A stretch of DNA of 64,000 nt from Sanghuangporus weigelae. Taxonomy: Eukaryota > Basidiomycota > Agaricomycetes > Hymenochaetales > Hymenochaetaceae. Location: the NCBI GenBank assembly GCA_033182465.1, contig CP137318.1, forward strand, positions 1,612,001 to 1,676,000, read 5' to 3'. The notes below the pieces were generated by a model that saw only the letters and a list, made by a program, of their open reading frames with translations, made no database searches and was not told where the DNA came from. A program made the position numbers and the translations under genes. This document shows positions 21,757-32,320 of this stretch, one piece after another (position 1 is the stretch's first letter; each line of letters starts with the position of its first letter).

Positions 21757-24427
21757 TTAAGAAGGGAGAGTGGGCTTAATTTTATAAGCTTCAAAGACGC
21801 GGATCCGTCTAACGAGTGTTGAGGGTTGCTTAGATTGATCAGAAGAATCAGTAGTTGAGGGTCGTGGGCAACTTCGGTTATTGATAGCCGCCGCCACAGG
21901 CTGGACGACTGTCCGCGGATGTCGAACGGGCTCCTTTAGTAGCAGATTAGTTACATCCTCATCCTCATCTTCCGCATCATCTAATACGCCTCCCGTATTT
22001 GGGAGCCCGAATCGCTCACGCCTCGAACGTTCGTATTCCCAGAACATGTCGTGCCAGTCATCCTCCTGCGCAATCACTTCGCCGTTCTCGTCTCGCAGAC
22101 TCATGACGTACTCATCCAAGGCAGCCCTACATCCGAGTAATGTATCAAGATGCTTGCACAAGTATCGCTCCAACTCGAACGAGGCCGTCTCCAGAAACTG
22201 GTCTGGAAAGATGAACAGTCCTGATGGCTTGTTGTGACTCTTCGCCTGAGAGGCAACAGAAGATGAAGTAGAGGGACGAGAAGAAGCTGGGAAGGCCAAT
22301 GCTGAAAAGGCCGATGATGCACGCGCTCGCGTTGTTGGATTTGCCTGCGCCTGTTCCTCGATAATATCTGAATTGTCGGATGCATTCGTGCTGATAGGAT
22401 TCCATGCTGGAGTAGGATCACCTGCTCCAAGTACTCGCAAAGCCTTGCTTTTGCTCTGTGAGACGATAACCTTGTCCAGAATTTCCTTGTTCTTATCGAT
22501 TCTCCTCCCATCCTTTTCAGTCTTGAACAGCTTCCTTGATTTTCTGGGGCTATCCAAACCCGGATCTGCACTCTTGCTCGAGACCACGAGATCGTGCATT
22601 TCCGGATTAAGTAGGAATAGTTGGAAATCCTTCAGCACTTTAACCTTTCCAGCTGGTCCAAAGACCTTTCGAAGTAGGCTCTCCAGGAAGTCGCTTGGGC
22701 GAGTACTTATATCATATATGGTCTCGAGCATCCGCTTGTAAATTTCCTCGATTTCTTGACAAAGGGGCGTAGACGGCATCGAGGTGTCATTGTTCGCGGA
22801 TAGGTTCTTCGATTCGAGCAACGTTGCAAGGCCATAAAGATCGTCAATAGGAGTCCGCAGAGAATCTGTACTCTCTTCAGAAGGCGAATCCTCCCGGCAC
22901 AGGCCTGGGGCTGAGCCAATACTATCTCGTTTCATCATGGCGTCAAGGTCAAGGAAAGAAGTGTCAGTCGTTTGTTCGGAGTAGTCAGGCGCGTCGCTCG
23001 ATAGCTTGGACGTATTGGATTCCCAGCTATTTCGGACATCGCGAGAGCCTTTTCTTCGTAAGAATCCCGAACCGGATACCCCACGCGTCAGCCGAGAATA
23101 CGGAAACGAGATTTCATCGTCGATAATCTCTATTCGGCCTAAGTACCAAATGGAAATTGCAATAAGAATTGGGCCCGCTCGCAAAAATTGATGAATTATA
23201 GTTACCCGCTGGTTTCAGAACGCGGCGCACTTCGACAAGAACATGTTCCCATCTGTGCAGAGGAATAGCTTCGGTTAGGTTAGCTAACCTGACGAGATCA
23301 AAACTCCCAGGATCGAAAGGTAGGCGGTGCGCAACGCTTCGCGTATCAGATGTCTGTCAGTCGAGGCATTCCATGAGAATGATCAATATGAACGTACAAG
23401 TTTCCACTCTTCAAAGTGACATTCGGGTGTGGTTTCTCAGATTCATTGAATAGATCAACGATGTCGTATCCCACGATTTTCGCAGCTGGCCATGCTGTGG
23501 CAGCCTCTTGGACCCAAGTACCCTGACCGCAGCCGAGGTCGAGCACGTCCTCCGGTGGACATAAGTATTCTCGAAAGCTCGGAGTTCCGGAAGTATTGAG
23601 GCGGCGAAGGAGAAGATGAGAATATGCATCGCTAAGATTGAAATGAAATATATCAGTGGAACTTCCTTTTTCTTCTATGAGACTTTAACCCACTTTTGTA
23701 GATCAACTTTGTTATAACTTCGCATGTAAGGAGCGTCAGAACGTGGGTACGAGTGTAAAAGCGTCCCGTCTTTCTTTTTGAGCGACAATGGCCGGAATTC
23801 TGCCTTGGAGCCGTCCGGCTCTTCCGCAGCTTCCGACTCGGCCACCGTGGACAGACGCGATTGGCGAATGCCATAACCAACACCGTCTACGATCTCATCA
23901 GGCATGAGAGTGCGCTTCCGTTCGTCTCTGAAGCTAAGCAGTGGATTCATGTCCATCACGTTCAATGAAGTGTCGTTGTCATCTCGAGCGGTACCAAATG
24001 CAAACCGACTTGACCCTGGTCGGAATGAGGCGGTATGAGACGTACTGGGTTCATTGGATGCTATGGCCCGGTGAGAACTGCCAAGTAACGGAGCAGACCT
24101 CTTTCTCTGCATGCGACCCCTCAGTGAACCGAGTAACCGACTTGACGTATTTTCTCCAAAATCAATAAACGACATTCGATTCGACGACTGAAGAGCGGCT
24201 GAGTCTCTCCGTTTCCTCGACTCTTTGTAGGAAGTTGTACGTGGGCGGGGCGCAGACTCGCGTAACGAGCCACGGGAGGATGAGGAAGATGAGGGTCTTG
24301 AATTTCTCAGGGAAGGTGAGCGGTGTGATGGAGATGTATCCTGGAGGTCAAGCGATGAGAACGAGGACTCGTCCCAGTTCAAATAAGAGCGTCTATAAAT
24401 TGCAGATGAAGCTGAACTGAGAGACAT
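21757..24427 (-). CDS. SAM-dependent methyltransferase with long disordered arms
   Basis: Predicted S-adenosylmethionine methyltransferase; substrate unknown. It starts at 24427 with about 245 residues of Ser/Arg-rich disordered sequence, including basic SYKESRKRRDS and RGRMQRKRS stretches. The Rossmann domain follows: SAM-binding motif I in VLDLGCGQGTWV (about 23.52-23.56 kb), the acidic motif II region KIVGYDIVDLF, then FDLVRLANLTEAI and RRVLKPAG, and the beta strand RIEIIDDEISFPYSRL. The last exon adds over 450 residues, mostly disordered, with one ordered-looking helix-rich block (ELERYLCKHLDTLLGCRAAL, then DDWHDMFWEYERSRRERFG). It ends KIKPTLPS at 21757. This layout of class I core plus large Ser-rich arms is familiar from fungal proteins annotated only as methyltransferase-domain proteins. 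It converges with LRP1. Confidence 0.8.
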
Positions 24428-25210
24428 GACGATCCAAGCTAAAAAGTTTTTAAAGGAGTCCGAGCGTGGCTTGAAGACGAAAGAGGCCTAGAACACGAGG
24501 CCAGGGTAACGTTTGCGATATGATGGTGGCCTGTAATGATAATGAGAGATAAAAGCCATAAGGAAAATGCGAGGATGTGAAAACAAGGTAGTAGGGAATT
24601 CACCTGATACTGTGTCAGTGTGCTAGTACGCGCAGATCAAAGCAGTGCCGTCTAAAGGGTCGCGGTTAACTAGCCCAATATGCGCTGCGCTCTTGCTGCT
24701 AGCACACTGAAGACTGGCCGACGATACACTTCCGCTGAGATGATGGGTGTCGGAGGAAGAAAGGGACGACTCGAATGGGCGGAGTGGTGCTGAGCTGAGA
24801 AGCCGGTGGGCGCGTTCCCCAATCAGACCCTGCCTTTCTTCCACATCTGATCCCGCTGATATATTTCACATCACACGTTTCTTGGTCCCGCTCCATGCCT
24901 CCCGCCGGCCAGTAGATATCTTCAGACAATTTCGTACATTATTCACAGTTCACTCGCGCATGTCCTGCGCATCGAAAACCAGATTAATGTTTCTGCAAAG
25001 GTCGACAAAACATCTTGCAAAAGTAGTATTCCTATTTTGAAATACAAGCCTGTCTATATGCGCAATAAATGACGGCCCGATCGGATCCCCCAGTGACAAA
25101 CGGGTTCTGTGTCTGTGTTCAGCTCAGACTGCTCCCGAGATGAATCCGATGCCGCCTACGCCACATAATACTGTCCCCGATGCGGTGTCATTACTCAGGC
25201 CTGCGAACAT
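24428..25210. other. Intergenic, upstream of methyltransferase
   Basis: 783 bp between two minus-strand genes: promoter of the methyltransferase and 3' flank of SF3B5. Short open frames on both strands have no recognisable features, and I could not find an RNA gene. Confidence 0.4.
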
Positions 25211-25770
25211 TCAGTCCTCGTCTTTCTTAGGCGGTGGTCCACAAGGCTGCAACATTCGCTACAACATAAAATCCATGAGAAATCCGCAGTACAGCATTCT
25301 CACCTAAACGACTTACCTCAGTCATCTCAAACTTAACCCGTCCGATGCTCTCGCCGTCAGCAATCGCCAAATAGGACGTCAAGGTCGGGTGGCCTACGAT
25401 GGACGCGCAAGTGTCCCGGTGTTGGTGCGTCAACCATTCACTGTCAGCGGCCAAGTCAGCCGTCAGCATTCATCGCATATATGTATGGGTGGAGTAGCCA
25501 ATACGTACTATTTGGTCATGTCGGCATGGCCTAAACTCTCCAGTCAGTGGTGAAAAGACGGTGCAAACAATCGGGCTCACCGGTCCCCGTATAACGAGCA
25601 TGTACTAATCAAACACTCGTCAAAAAACTTTAATGAATCAACGCAATTCATTTTACTTACAATGCTCCAACTGCGTGTTCGCTGTGTATCTGAGCTCTGA
25701 AGACTAGACAGACAGACAATGAGTACTGCTCTCTGTAATCTGAAGCAAGTGAAGATGATGACTGCACCAT
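25211..25770 (-). CDS. SF3B5: Splicing factor 3B subunit 5 (SF3b10)
   Basis: Small subunit of the U2 snRNP SF3b complex that stabilises branch-site recognition; nuclear. Five exons give 87 residues, the family's usual length (86 in animals). Recognisable blocks are [60 protein letters not shown] and [15 protein letters not shown]. Coding exons lie near 25679-25699, 25582-25605, 25514-25533, 25316-25456 and 25211-25257. The first coding codon appears to be an ATG at 25768-25770 that is the last codon of its exon: splicing from GTGCAG to the TAG before TCTTCAGAG gives [12 protein letters not shown]. That donor is weak, so the start is the uncertain part. The gene diverges from CCT7 with about 129 bp between start codons. 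Confidence 0.88.
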
Positions 25771-25899
25771 TCAAGAAACCGTGGGAAACAGAACTTCACA
25801 GAAATCGCGTTACGTTAACCTACGCAGCCGCTGCCGCTCACATTGAATCGTTCATTTTGGGAGAAAAAAGGGCTCGCAAATATGCAGAGACCATTACCT

Positions 25900-27852
25900 A
25901 TGGTATGTATATCTTAACATTATGGACTATAATTAATGGCGTCTTAAAACTGGATGTGCAGCAACCCACTGTCGTGCTATTAAAAGAGGGCACAGACACC
26001 TCACAGGGCAAACCTCAACTGCTCTCCAACATCTCAGCATGCCTTGCCGTTGCGGAGACTCTAGCATCGACATTGGGTCCCCGAGGAATGGACAAGCTCA
26101 TCGTCAATGATCGTGGAGAAGCACAGATTACAAATGACGGTGCAACCATCATGAAACTACTCGACATTGTTCACCCTGCTGCCCGAACTTTGGTCGATAT
26201 TGCTCGTGCTCAGGATGCGGAAGTTGGAGATGGAACGACGAGCGTTGTACTCCTTGCTGCTCAGCTTTTGAAAGAAGTCCGCGGCTTTGTGGAAGAGGGT
26301 GTCAGTCCGCATATTATCGTCAAAGGTTTCCGCAAGGCTGCACAGCTGGTTCGTACTCGTAAAGCTCAGACTTCGAATAGAAGATTAACACAAGCTTCAG
26401 GCCATTGAACGCGTCAAAGCTATCCAGGTTTCCGTGGACAGGTCGGATCCTGAGTGCGCTTGTTTTTCCTTGGTTGTCCAGTCCGTTTCTGAGCACTCCT
26501 TATTTTCAGACGTTTTCGATCATTGCTTCTCAAATGCGCTTCAACATCAATGTCATCAAAACTGATTCATTCCGAGAAACCTTTCTTCTCCAATATGGTC
26601 GTCGACGCCGTAGAATGTCTCGAGAATGATCTAGATGAGTCGCTTATTGGGATCAAAAAAATTCCGGGTGGAGGCATGCAAGACTCGATGCTTATACGCG
26701 GTGTTGCCTTCAAAAAGACTTTTACGTATGCGGGTGCAGAACAGCAGCCCAAGTCGTTCAAGGACCCTCTCATTCTGTGCTTGAATGTCGAACTGGAGCT
26801 CAAAGCTGAAAAAGACAACGCAGAAGTCCGTGTCGAGCAGGTTTCGGAGTACCAGGCAATCGTAGATGCGGAATGGGAGATTATCTACCGAAAACTTGAT
26901 GCTATCGCGAAGACTGGTGCGAATGTTGTACTTAGCAAATTGCCTATCGGCGATCTTGCGACGCAATGGTTCGCGGATCGCGACATCTTCTGCGCAGGAC
27001 GCGTTCCAGCTACTGACCTACGCCGTGTCGTACAGGCAGTCGGCGGTTCTGTCCAATCGACGTGCACGGATATTACTCGCGAACATCTTGGTACTTGTGG
27101 AAGCTTTGAAGAACGACAAGTAGGTGGGGAGAGGTACAACATATTTGTGGATTGTCCAAAAGCAAAGACGTGCACCTTACTACTCAGAGGTGGCGCGGAG
27201 CAATTCATCGAGGAGGTCGAACGCAGCTTACACGATGCGATAATGGTGGTGAAGCGAGCTGTTCGAAATGGAGAAGTAGTCGCTGGAGGCGGAGCAGTCG
27301 AGGTAAGCACAAGGAATGTATGTATCCCCTTGCGTATCTACCTAACTCGCTTTCAGATGGATCTTTCTGCCTATGTTCGGAAGCATGCCCTGACTATTCC
27401 AGGAAAGATGCAACTGATCATGACAGCCTTCGCGCACGCCCTCGAAGTCATCCCTCGTCAGATCGCGGACAACGCAGGCCTAGACACGACGGACGTTCTC
27501 AACAAGCTTCGCATGCGGCATGCGAAGGGCGAGCTCTGGGCCGGCGTCGACGTCGATGGTGTAGAGGGTGTACGTAATAACATGGAAGCATTCGTTTGGG
27601 AACCGAGTCTCGTCAAGGTGAATGCGATCAGCAGCGCAACGGAGGCTGCATGCTTGATCCTCAGCGTGGACGAGACCCTTCGTAATCCCCAGAGCGAAGC
27701 AGTAAGTGCTATTTTTTGCCCATAACATCACATGAATGGCAGCTGATCTGTATATCCCACTATTTCTCTAGCCGAACCCTGGACCGAGGGCTCCTCCGGG
27801 AACTGCAGCCCGTGCAATGAGGGGCCGTGGTCGTGGGATGCCGAGGCGGTGA
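25900..27852 (+). CDS. CCT7: Chaperonin CCT subunit eta
   Basis: Eta subunit of the cytosolic TRiC/CCT ring that folds actin, tubulin and other proteins with ATP. I choose the ATG at 25900-25902, the last codon of its exon. Splicing out 25903-25961 yields [20 protein letters not shown], which matches the family start; the in-frame ATG at 25719 would need intron retention and lies in the promoter shared with SF3B5. Visible motifs are the ATP-binding [14 protein letters not shown] and the catalytic GDGTTS segment ([20 protein letters not shown]), with [16 protein letters not shown] between them. The apical domain carries [20 protein letters not shown], and a second equatorial half has [19 protein letters not shown] and [15 protein letters not shown]. 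The C-terminus is rich in Gly/Arg/Pro ([10 protein letters not shown]), a feature of eta subunits. The stop is at 27850-27852. Identity is firm. Confidence 0.95.
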
Positions 27853-28201
27853 GCAAAGGACGCACTTAGCAGACTGATCAGTTGATAGGCATAGGATCTC
27901 ATCGACAAATGTACTTGAGCAATCAGCGCTTTTAGATGATAAAAATAGCGTATCACGTTTACCGATAAGCGAGGGAAACCCGGGCTTAAGGGGCCTGCTG
28001 AATACCTGGATTGGTGCCGCAAGCTTCCAAATTGCGCCATTCTTCGGCGGCTCGCCAAATCTATGTTCAACTGCATGCACCTTTGAAAATTTGACGCTTC
28101 TTCTTGAGGTACTGGGTGCTCACGCTCAACAATTGATAAGACTTGCAGTTCTTTTTGTGCAAGGATGGACGAACTCTTTCGATCCTTCTTCGACTTTCCA
28201 T
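27853..28201. other. Intergenic, CCT7 to MFS transporter
   Basis: 349 bp holding the CCT7 3' flank and the promoter of the transporter gene. I see no repeat, RNA gene or clear element. Confidence 0.4.
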
Positions 28202-30795
28202 ATGTCTACTGTGTTCAATCGAGCTAAGCCTCTTGACGAGCTTCCCGATGACTTGAATGAAGAGAAGGACTCAACGCTCGAGAAGGTTGGGCATGAGGTT
28301 AAGGAAGTGCCTTCCTTGGCTGCTCCTCTCGAAGAAGATCGATCTCATTTCTGGAGTCGTGTCTTCCGGTCTTCGAAATATGACCTGGACAGCATCGCGA
28401 CTCAGCCGTCTGTTTTCGATGACCCCGCGACTCTTGATGTTTACAGACCACCGTCAAGTTACGAGAATGCGCATAGATTCGATCCTGATGCAAGATGGAC
28501 GTGGAGGGAGGAGAAAGAAAGTCCGATTCGATGGGCTTCTCGCAGTTGTTTAACTGAATTGCTGTTTTCAGAAAGTCGTCCGGAAAATAGACTTGCGCGT
28601 AATGCTCTGGGCATGCAAGTATCACATTTTGCTTTAATGCATTCTATCATTGATTTACTGCCTCCTTCGACAGGCATGATGTACATATTTATCCGTCTCT
28701 AAAAAATCTTATGATGTCTGATTAGTAGCAGATATCTCGCGCTCGACATTGATCGAGGGAACTTATCAAAAGCGAATGCGGATAACTTCCTGGACGACCT
28801 CCGTTTGACAACTGATGACTTCAACCTCGGGAACACGCTTTTCCGGTTATGTTTCCTTATCGCTGAGCTTCCTTCTCAATTGGTTTCGAAGCGAGTCGGT
28901 CCTGATAGGTGGATTCCGACTCAAGTGAGTGTGCTTGGTAGTCAGTGCTGCAAGAACGCTGATCTGCTGGAACTCAGATCACTGTGTGGAGTGTTGTAGC
29001 TATGAGTCAGTATCGTCTGACTGGTCGAGCGTCATTTCTTGCCACAAGGTTAAAAAAAAGTCTCGCATACTCATTTGTTCGTCTTGCAATGACCCTGGTG
29101 CATAGGTGTCTTCTTGGCTTTTTGGAGGGCGGGTTCATACCAGACATTGTTCTCTACCTTTCATACTTCTATACAAAGCGAGAACGTAAATTTCATTCGC
29201 ACTATTTGGGGAACTTAACGCTAACATTCAATACTCTAGTTCCGATAAGGCTGGCTTATTTCTGGTTCTCGGGATACCTGTCTGATATTGTCAGCACGTT
29301 CCTCGCTACTGGAATTCTTCAGATGCGGGGCGTAGGAGGTCTTCCTGGATGGCGATACTTGTTCCTCATCGAGGGATGCTTGACAATGTTGATTGGCCTC
29401 CTTTCATTCTTCCTGCTTCCTCCCGGTCCAACGCAGACGAGAGCTTGGTTCAGGCCTAAAGGCTGGTTCAGTGCGAGGTGCGCAAATATCAAGAGAGTTC
29501 TTCCGCATCTCTGACATGCATCACGTTTAGAGAGGAAGTAATCATCGTTAATAGGTATGAGATGATCTCTAATAATCTATCCTAGCCACTAACGGTTCGT
29601 TCAGAGTTCTTCGGGATGATCCTTCCAAGTCAGACATGCACAACCGACAGGGAATATCCCTTCGTCAGATATTCGAAGCTCTTTGTGATTGGCGTCTGTG
29701 GCCCATATACATACTCGGAATCACACATCAGAGTGAGCTACGAGCTACCGATTGTGATAAATGACGCAGCTTTTGATAAATCTCACTTTCCGATTCTTCA
29801 GTACCTACCGGTCCTCCTCAAGTCTATCTCACGCTCTCTTTGCGGAATCTTGGTTTCACTACGACACAGACAAACTTGCTGACGATCCCATCAACGATTA
29901 TTGGCCTGGTGAACATGATCTCTGCAGCGTATTCTAGCGAGATTGTCAATAGTCGTGTGCTTGCGACCGTCGTACTACAATTCTGGGCCTTACCGCTGCT
30001 TATCGCTCTGTACACGTTTACGGAGCAAACCTCGCCCTGGGTCTATTTCGTGGTGGTATGCATGATTGAAGTATCATGCTTTGACTTTAACATTCATATT
30101 CTTCACAGGTGACACTTATCACAGGTCTTCATATCCAAGATTCGTGGCAGTATGAGACGCTTACGATCATCCAGGTTACCCGTACGTGCATCCGATTCAG
30201 GTGGCGTGGGCATCTAGAAACTCGAATAGCGTGCGCACTCGCACAATCTCTGCGTCATGCTACAATATGTTTGTGCAGGCGAGTACAACACGATTGTCCA
30301 AGCAGGATGATGAATTAACTATACACGCAATTAGGCTGGAGCAATAGTAATTGTAAGCGTCGTATTATGAGGTCCTCTGATCAATACTGATGCTCGTTCC
30401 TAAGGCCAACCTGTATCGAGACGATGACAAGGTAAGTAACCCATGAAGCTCGAAGTATAACATTCGACCCAACCTTCCTTGTCTAGCCATTATGTAAGAA
30501 CCAGCCATTCTTGATGAAGGGGTTCTAATGATTGTCATAGACAAACGAGGTAATAAGGACCTCATTGGAATTTGTTGTATGAACATCTGTCTCTATGCAT
30601 TGACGTATCTCTTCTACCGGACATTGAACAAACGGCGGGATAGGATATGGACCAACTGGACAGTCGAGGTATCCTTTATCTGTTGGGCGCATGCTTTGAC
30701 GATACTGACTGGCTTCTCCCCAGGAACGCAAGGGTTATCTTGAAAACACGAAAGACAAGGGGAACGAACGCCTGGATTTCCGCTTCGTAACTTGA
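28202..30795 (+). CDS. MFS transporter, Dal5/allantoate permease-like family
   Basis: Plasma-membrane proton-coupled permease of the anion:cation symporter branch of the MFS, whose members carry allantoate, vitamins or organic acids; the substrate cannot be read from sequence. The start at 28202 ([17 protein letters not shown]) is followed by a cytoplasmic arm of about 85 residues ending WTWREEK. Family blocks across many short exons are [168 protein letters not shown] and a final [13 protein letters not shown]. After splicing everything stays in frame. One intron (30279-30334) begins with GC rather than GT. The stop is at 30793-30795, 53 bp from the convergent methyltransferase gene. Confidence 0.9.
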
Positions 30796-30847
30796 AATAA
30801 ACTCGTCCGTCCGTGCTGCTTTCCAAATGCATGACCGAAATGCACTT

Positions 30848-32199
30848 CTACTCCATGTCAGTCTTGTTCGTAATGACAAACAATTTTACACAAGTTGCGG
30901 TTTCTCCTATCGCATCGGGTTGACTTCGCAGGAAACGCGAAGAAATTTCATTTTGTTCAGAATTGAGTTCTTCTATTCTGAGTCCTATTTTCTTCACCTC
31001 TGTCACGAACATTCTAAGGGTATCCTCGTTTCGACGTGTAGCCGCAATGATAGCTTGCCTTCCGGATGAATTTGTTTGACCGATAGTTAAAGCCAAATGT
31101 AGCGTTGCGACTAGGGCGGGTATAATCGAAACATCGTACACCTACGGCCAAAAGTCATGTCAATACGATGTCAGAACCAGTCAATTGGAGTTTCACGGAC
31201 CAGATCCGCGCCAAGTATGAGATCGGGCTTGATTTCCTCAAAGAACGAGACCAGGTTATTTCTACGGCTCTCGTCTAAAGCATCCGTCCAGTCTAGAGAC
31301 GTTATACGCAATTCCGGGTGGGCCATAGCATTATCTGCGAGGAGTTTGAGACTATCAGTGCAAGGAGAATAACAGCACCGGTCTTACTGCAAGGAAGCTT
31401 GACATTGTTTTCACAGCGTCTAAGCACTTGTTCGTCTAGATCCGTCAGGCATATACATGGTTGCGCTCGACTTTCTGAATTGATATGGGACGAGTTTTCG
31501 ATATTCTCGAGCTGTAATTGGGCAAGGATGATTCCCAGAAAACCAATACCAGAACCTAGTTCAAGTATTCTTGATGATTTCAGAACACCTTCTGCAAAAC
31601 ATCCGTCAATGCTAAGCGCTCCAATGCATGCGACTGTGTAGACACGTACTGCGGTGACATATCAGGTAATCAGCGAGTACAAAGCTAGCGATCCAGGTCC
31701 TGAGGCCAGTAGTTCCGCTCTCAATGATGGTCCTAGCTTCAAATAACGTGCATTTGCGACACTTTTCAATGCTTAATTCGGGTTTTGCTCCGGCAGATCC
31801 TGTTGGTGTATCGCGCCATATATAAGTAACATATGATGGCGGAGGCGCCTGAACTACGGAGATGACCTCGCTATAACGAAGTAAGAAAATAGCGCCCCGG
31901 CATAGCGTAGCACAACATAATCACGTCGGTGAGTGATCCAGAAGGGCCAGATATCGCGAATAGATCTCTTCTTGAACTTCTTCATCCTGCTCCTCGATTC
32001 TGGAAATGATCCATTTCCAAAAGGGTTTCTGGTAGTTTGCGGAAGGCGGATACAGTCGAAAATGGTCAGAAGAAATGAGGTGATCTATCAAGAAAGTTTG
32101 AATTTCTTCGATGGCTGTTGTTGAAGGCCATGCAAGATATTTTATAGGTGTCAACGAAGCAAAGGCTCTAAGAATGAAGAAGAGCTCGTCTTTGCTCAT
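30848..32199 (-). CDS. EFM3: eEF2 lysine methyltransferase (FAM86/Efm3-like)
   Basis: Methyltransferase expected to methylate a lysine of translation elongation factor 2, by family. The start is at 32199 (MSKDELFFILRAFASLTPIK). The first exon encodes the FAM86-type N-terminal helical region (TPIKYLAWPSTTAIEEIQTF, EVQEEIYSRYLALLD). The class I methyltransferase domain follows, with SAM motif I in RILELGSGIGFLGIILAQL (about 31.50-31.56 kb) and the late block DVSIIPALVATLHLAL, then QAIIAATRRNEDTLRMFV, typical of this family's C-terminal half. It ends at TAG 30848-30850. The gene pairs divergently with Bot1 (121 bp between starts) and converges with the MFS gene. The family call is good; naming it Efm3 rather than another Methyltransf_16 member rests on the N-terminal FAM86 region. 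Confidence 0.82.
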
Positions 32200-32320
32200 A
32201 AAGGTCAAATTGAGAGTTTCATCACCAGGAACAAGTCCAGTTGCAACCGATCGGCCCTAAATGACATCACGTGCTTAAAGATCGTAAAAAACTTGAAATT
32301 TCCGCCAACACAACTCTCAA

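Noticed and set aside
25719-25902. In-frame upstream ATG giving CCT7 an extension of about 80 residues
   Set aside because: It requires reading through a normal GT...AG intron, yields an N-terminus unknown in CCT subunits and would overlap the SF3B5 start region.
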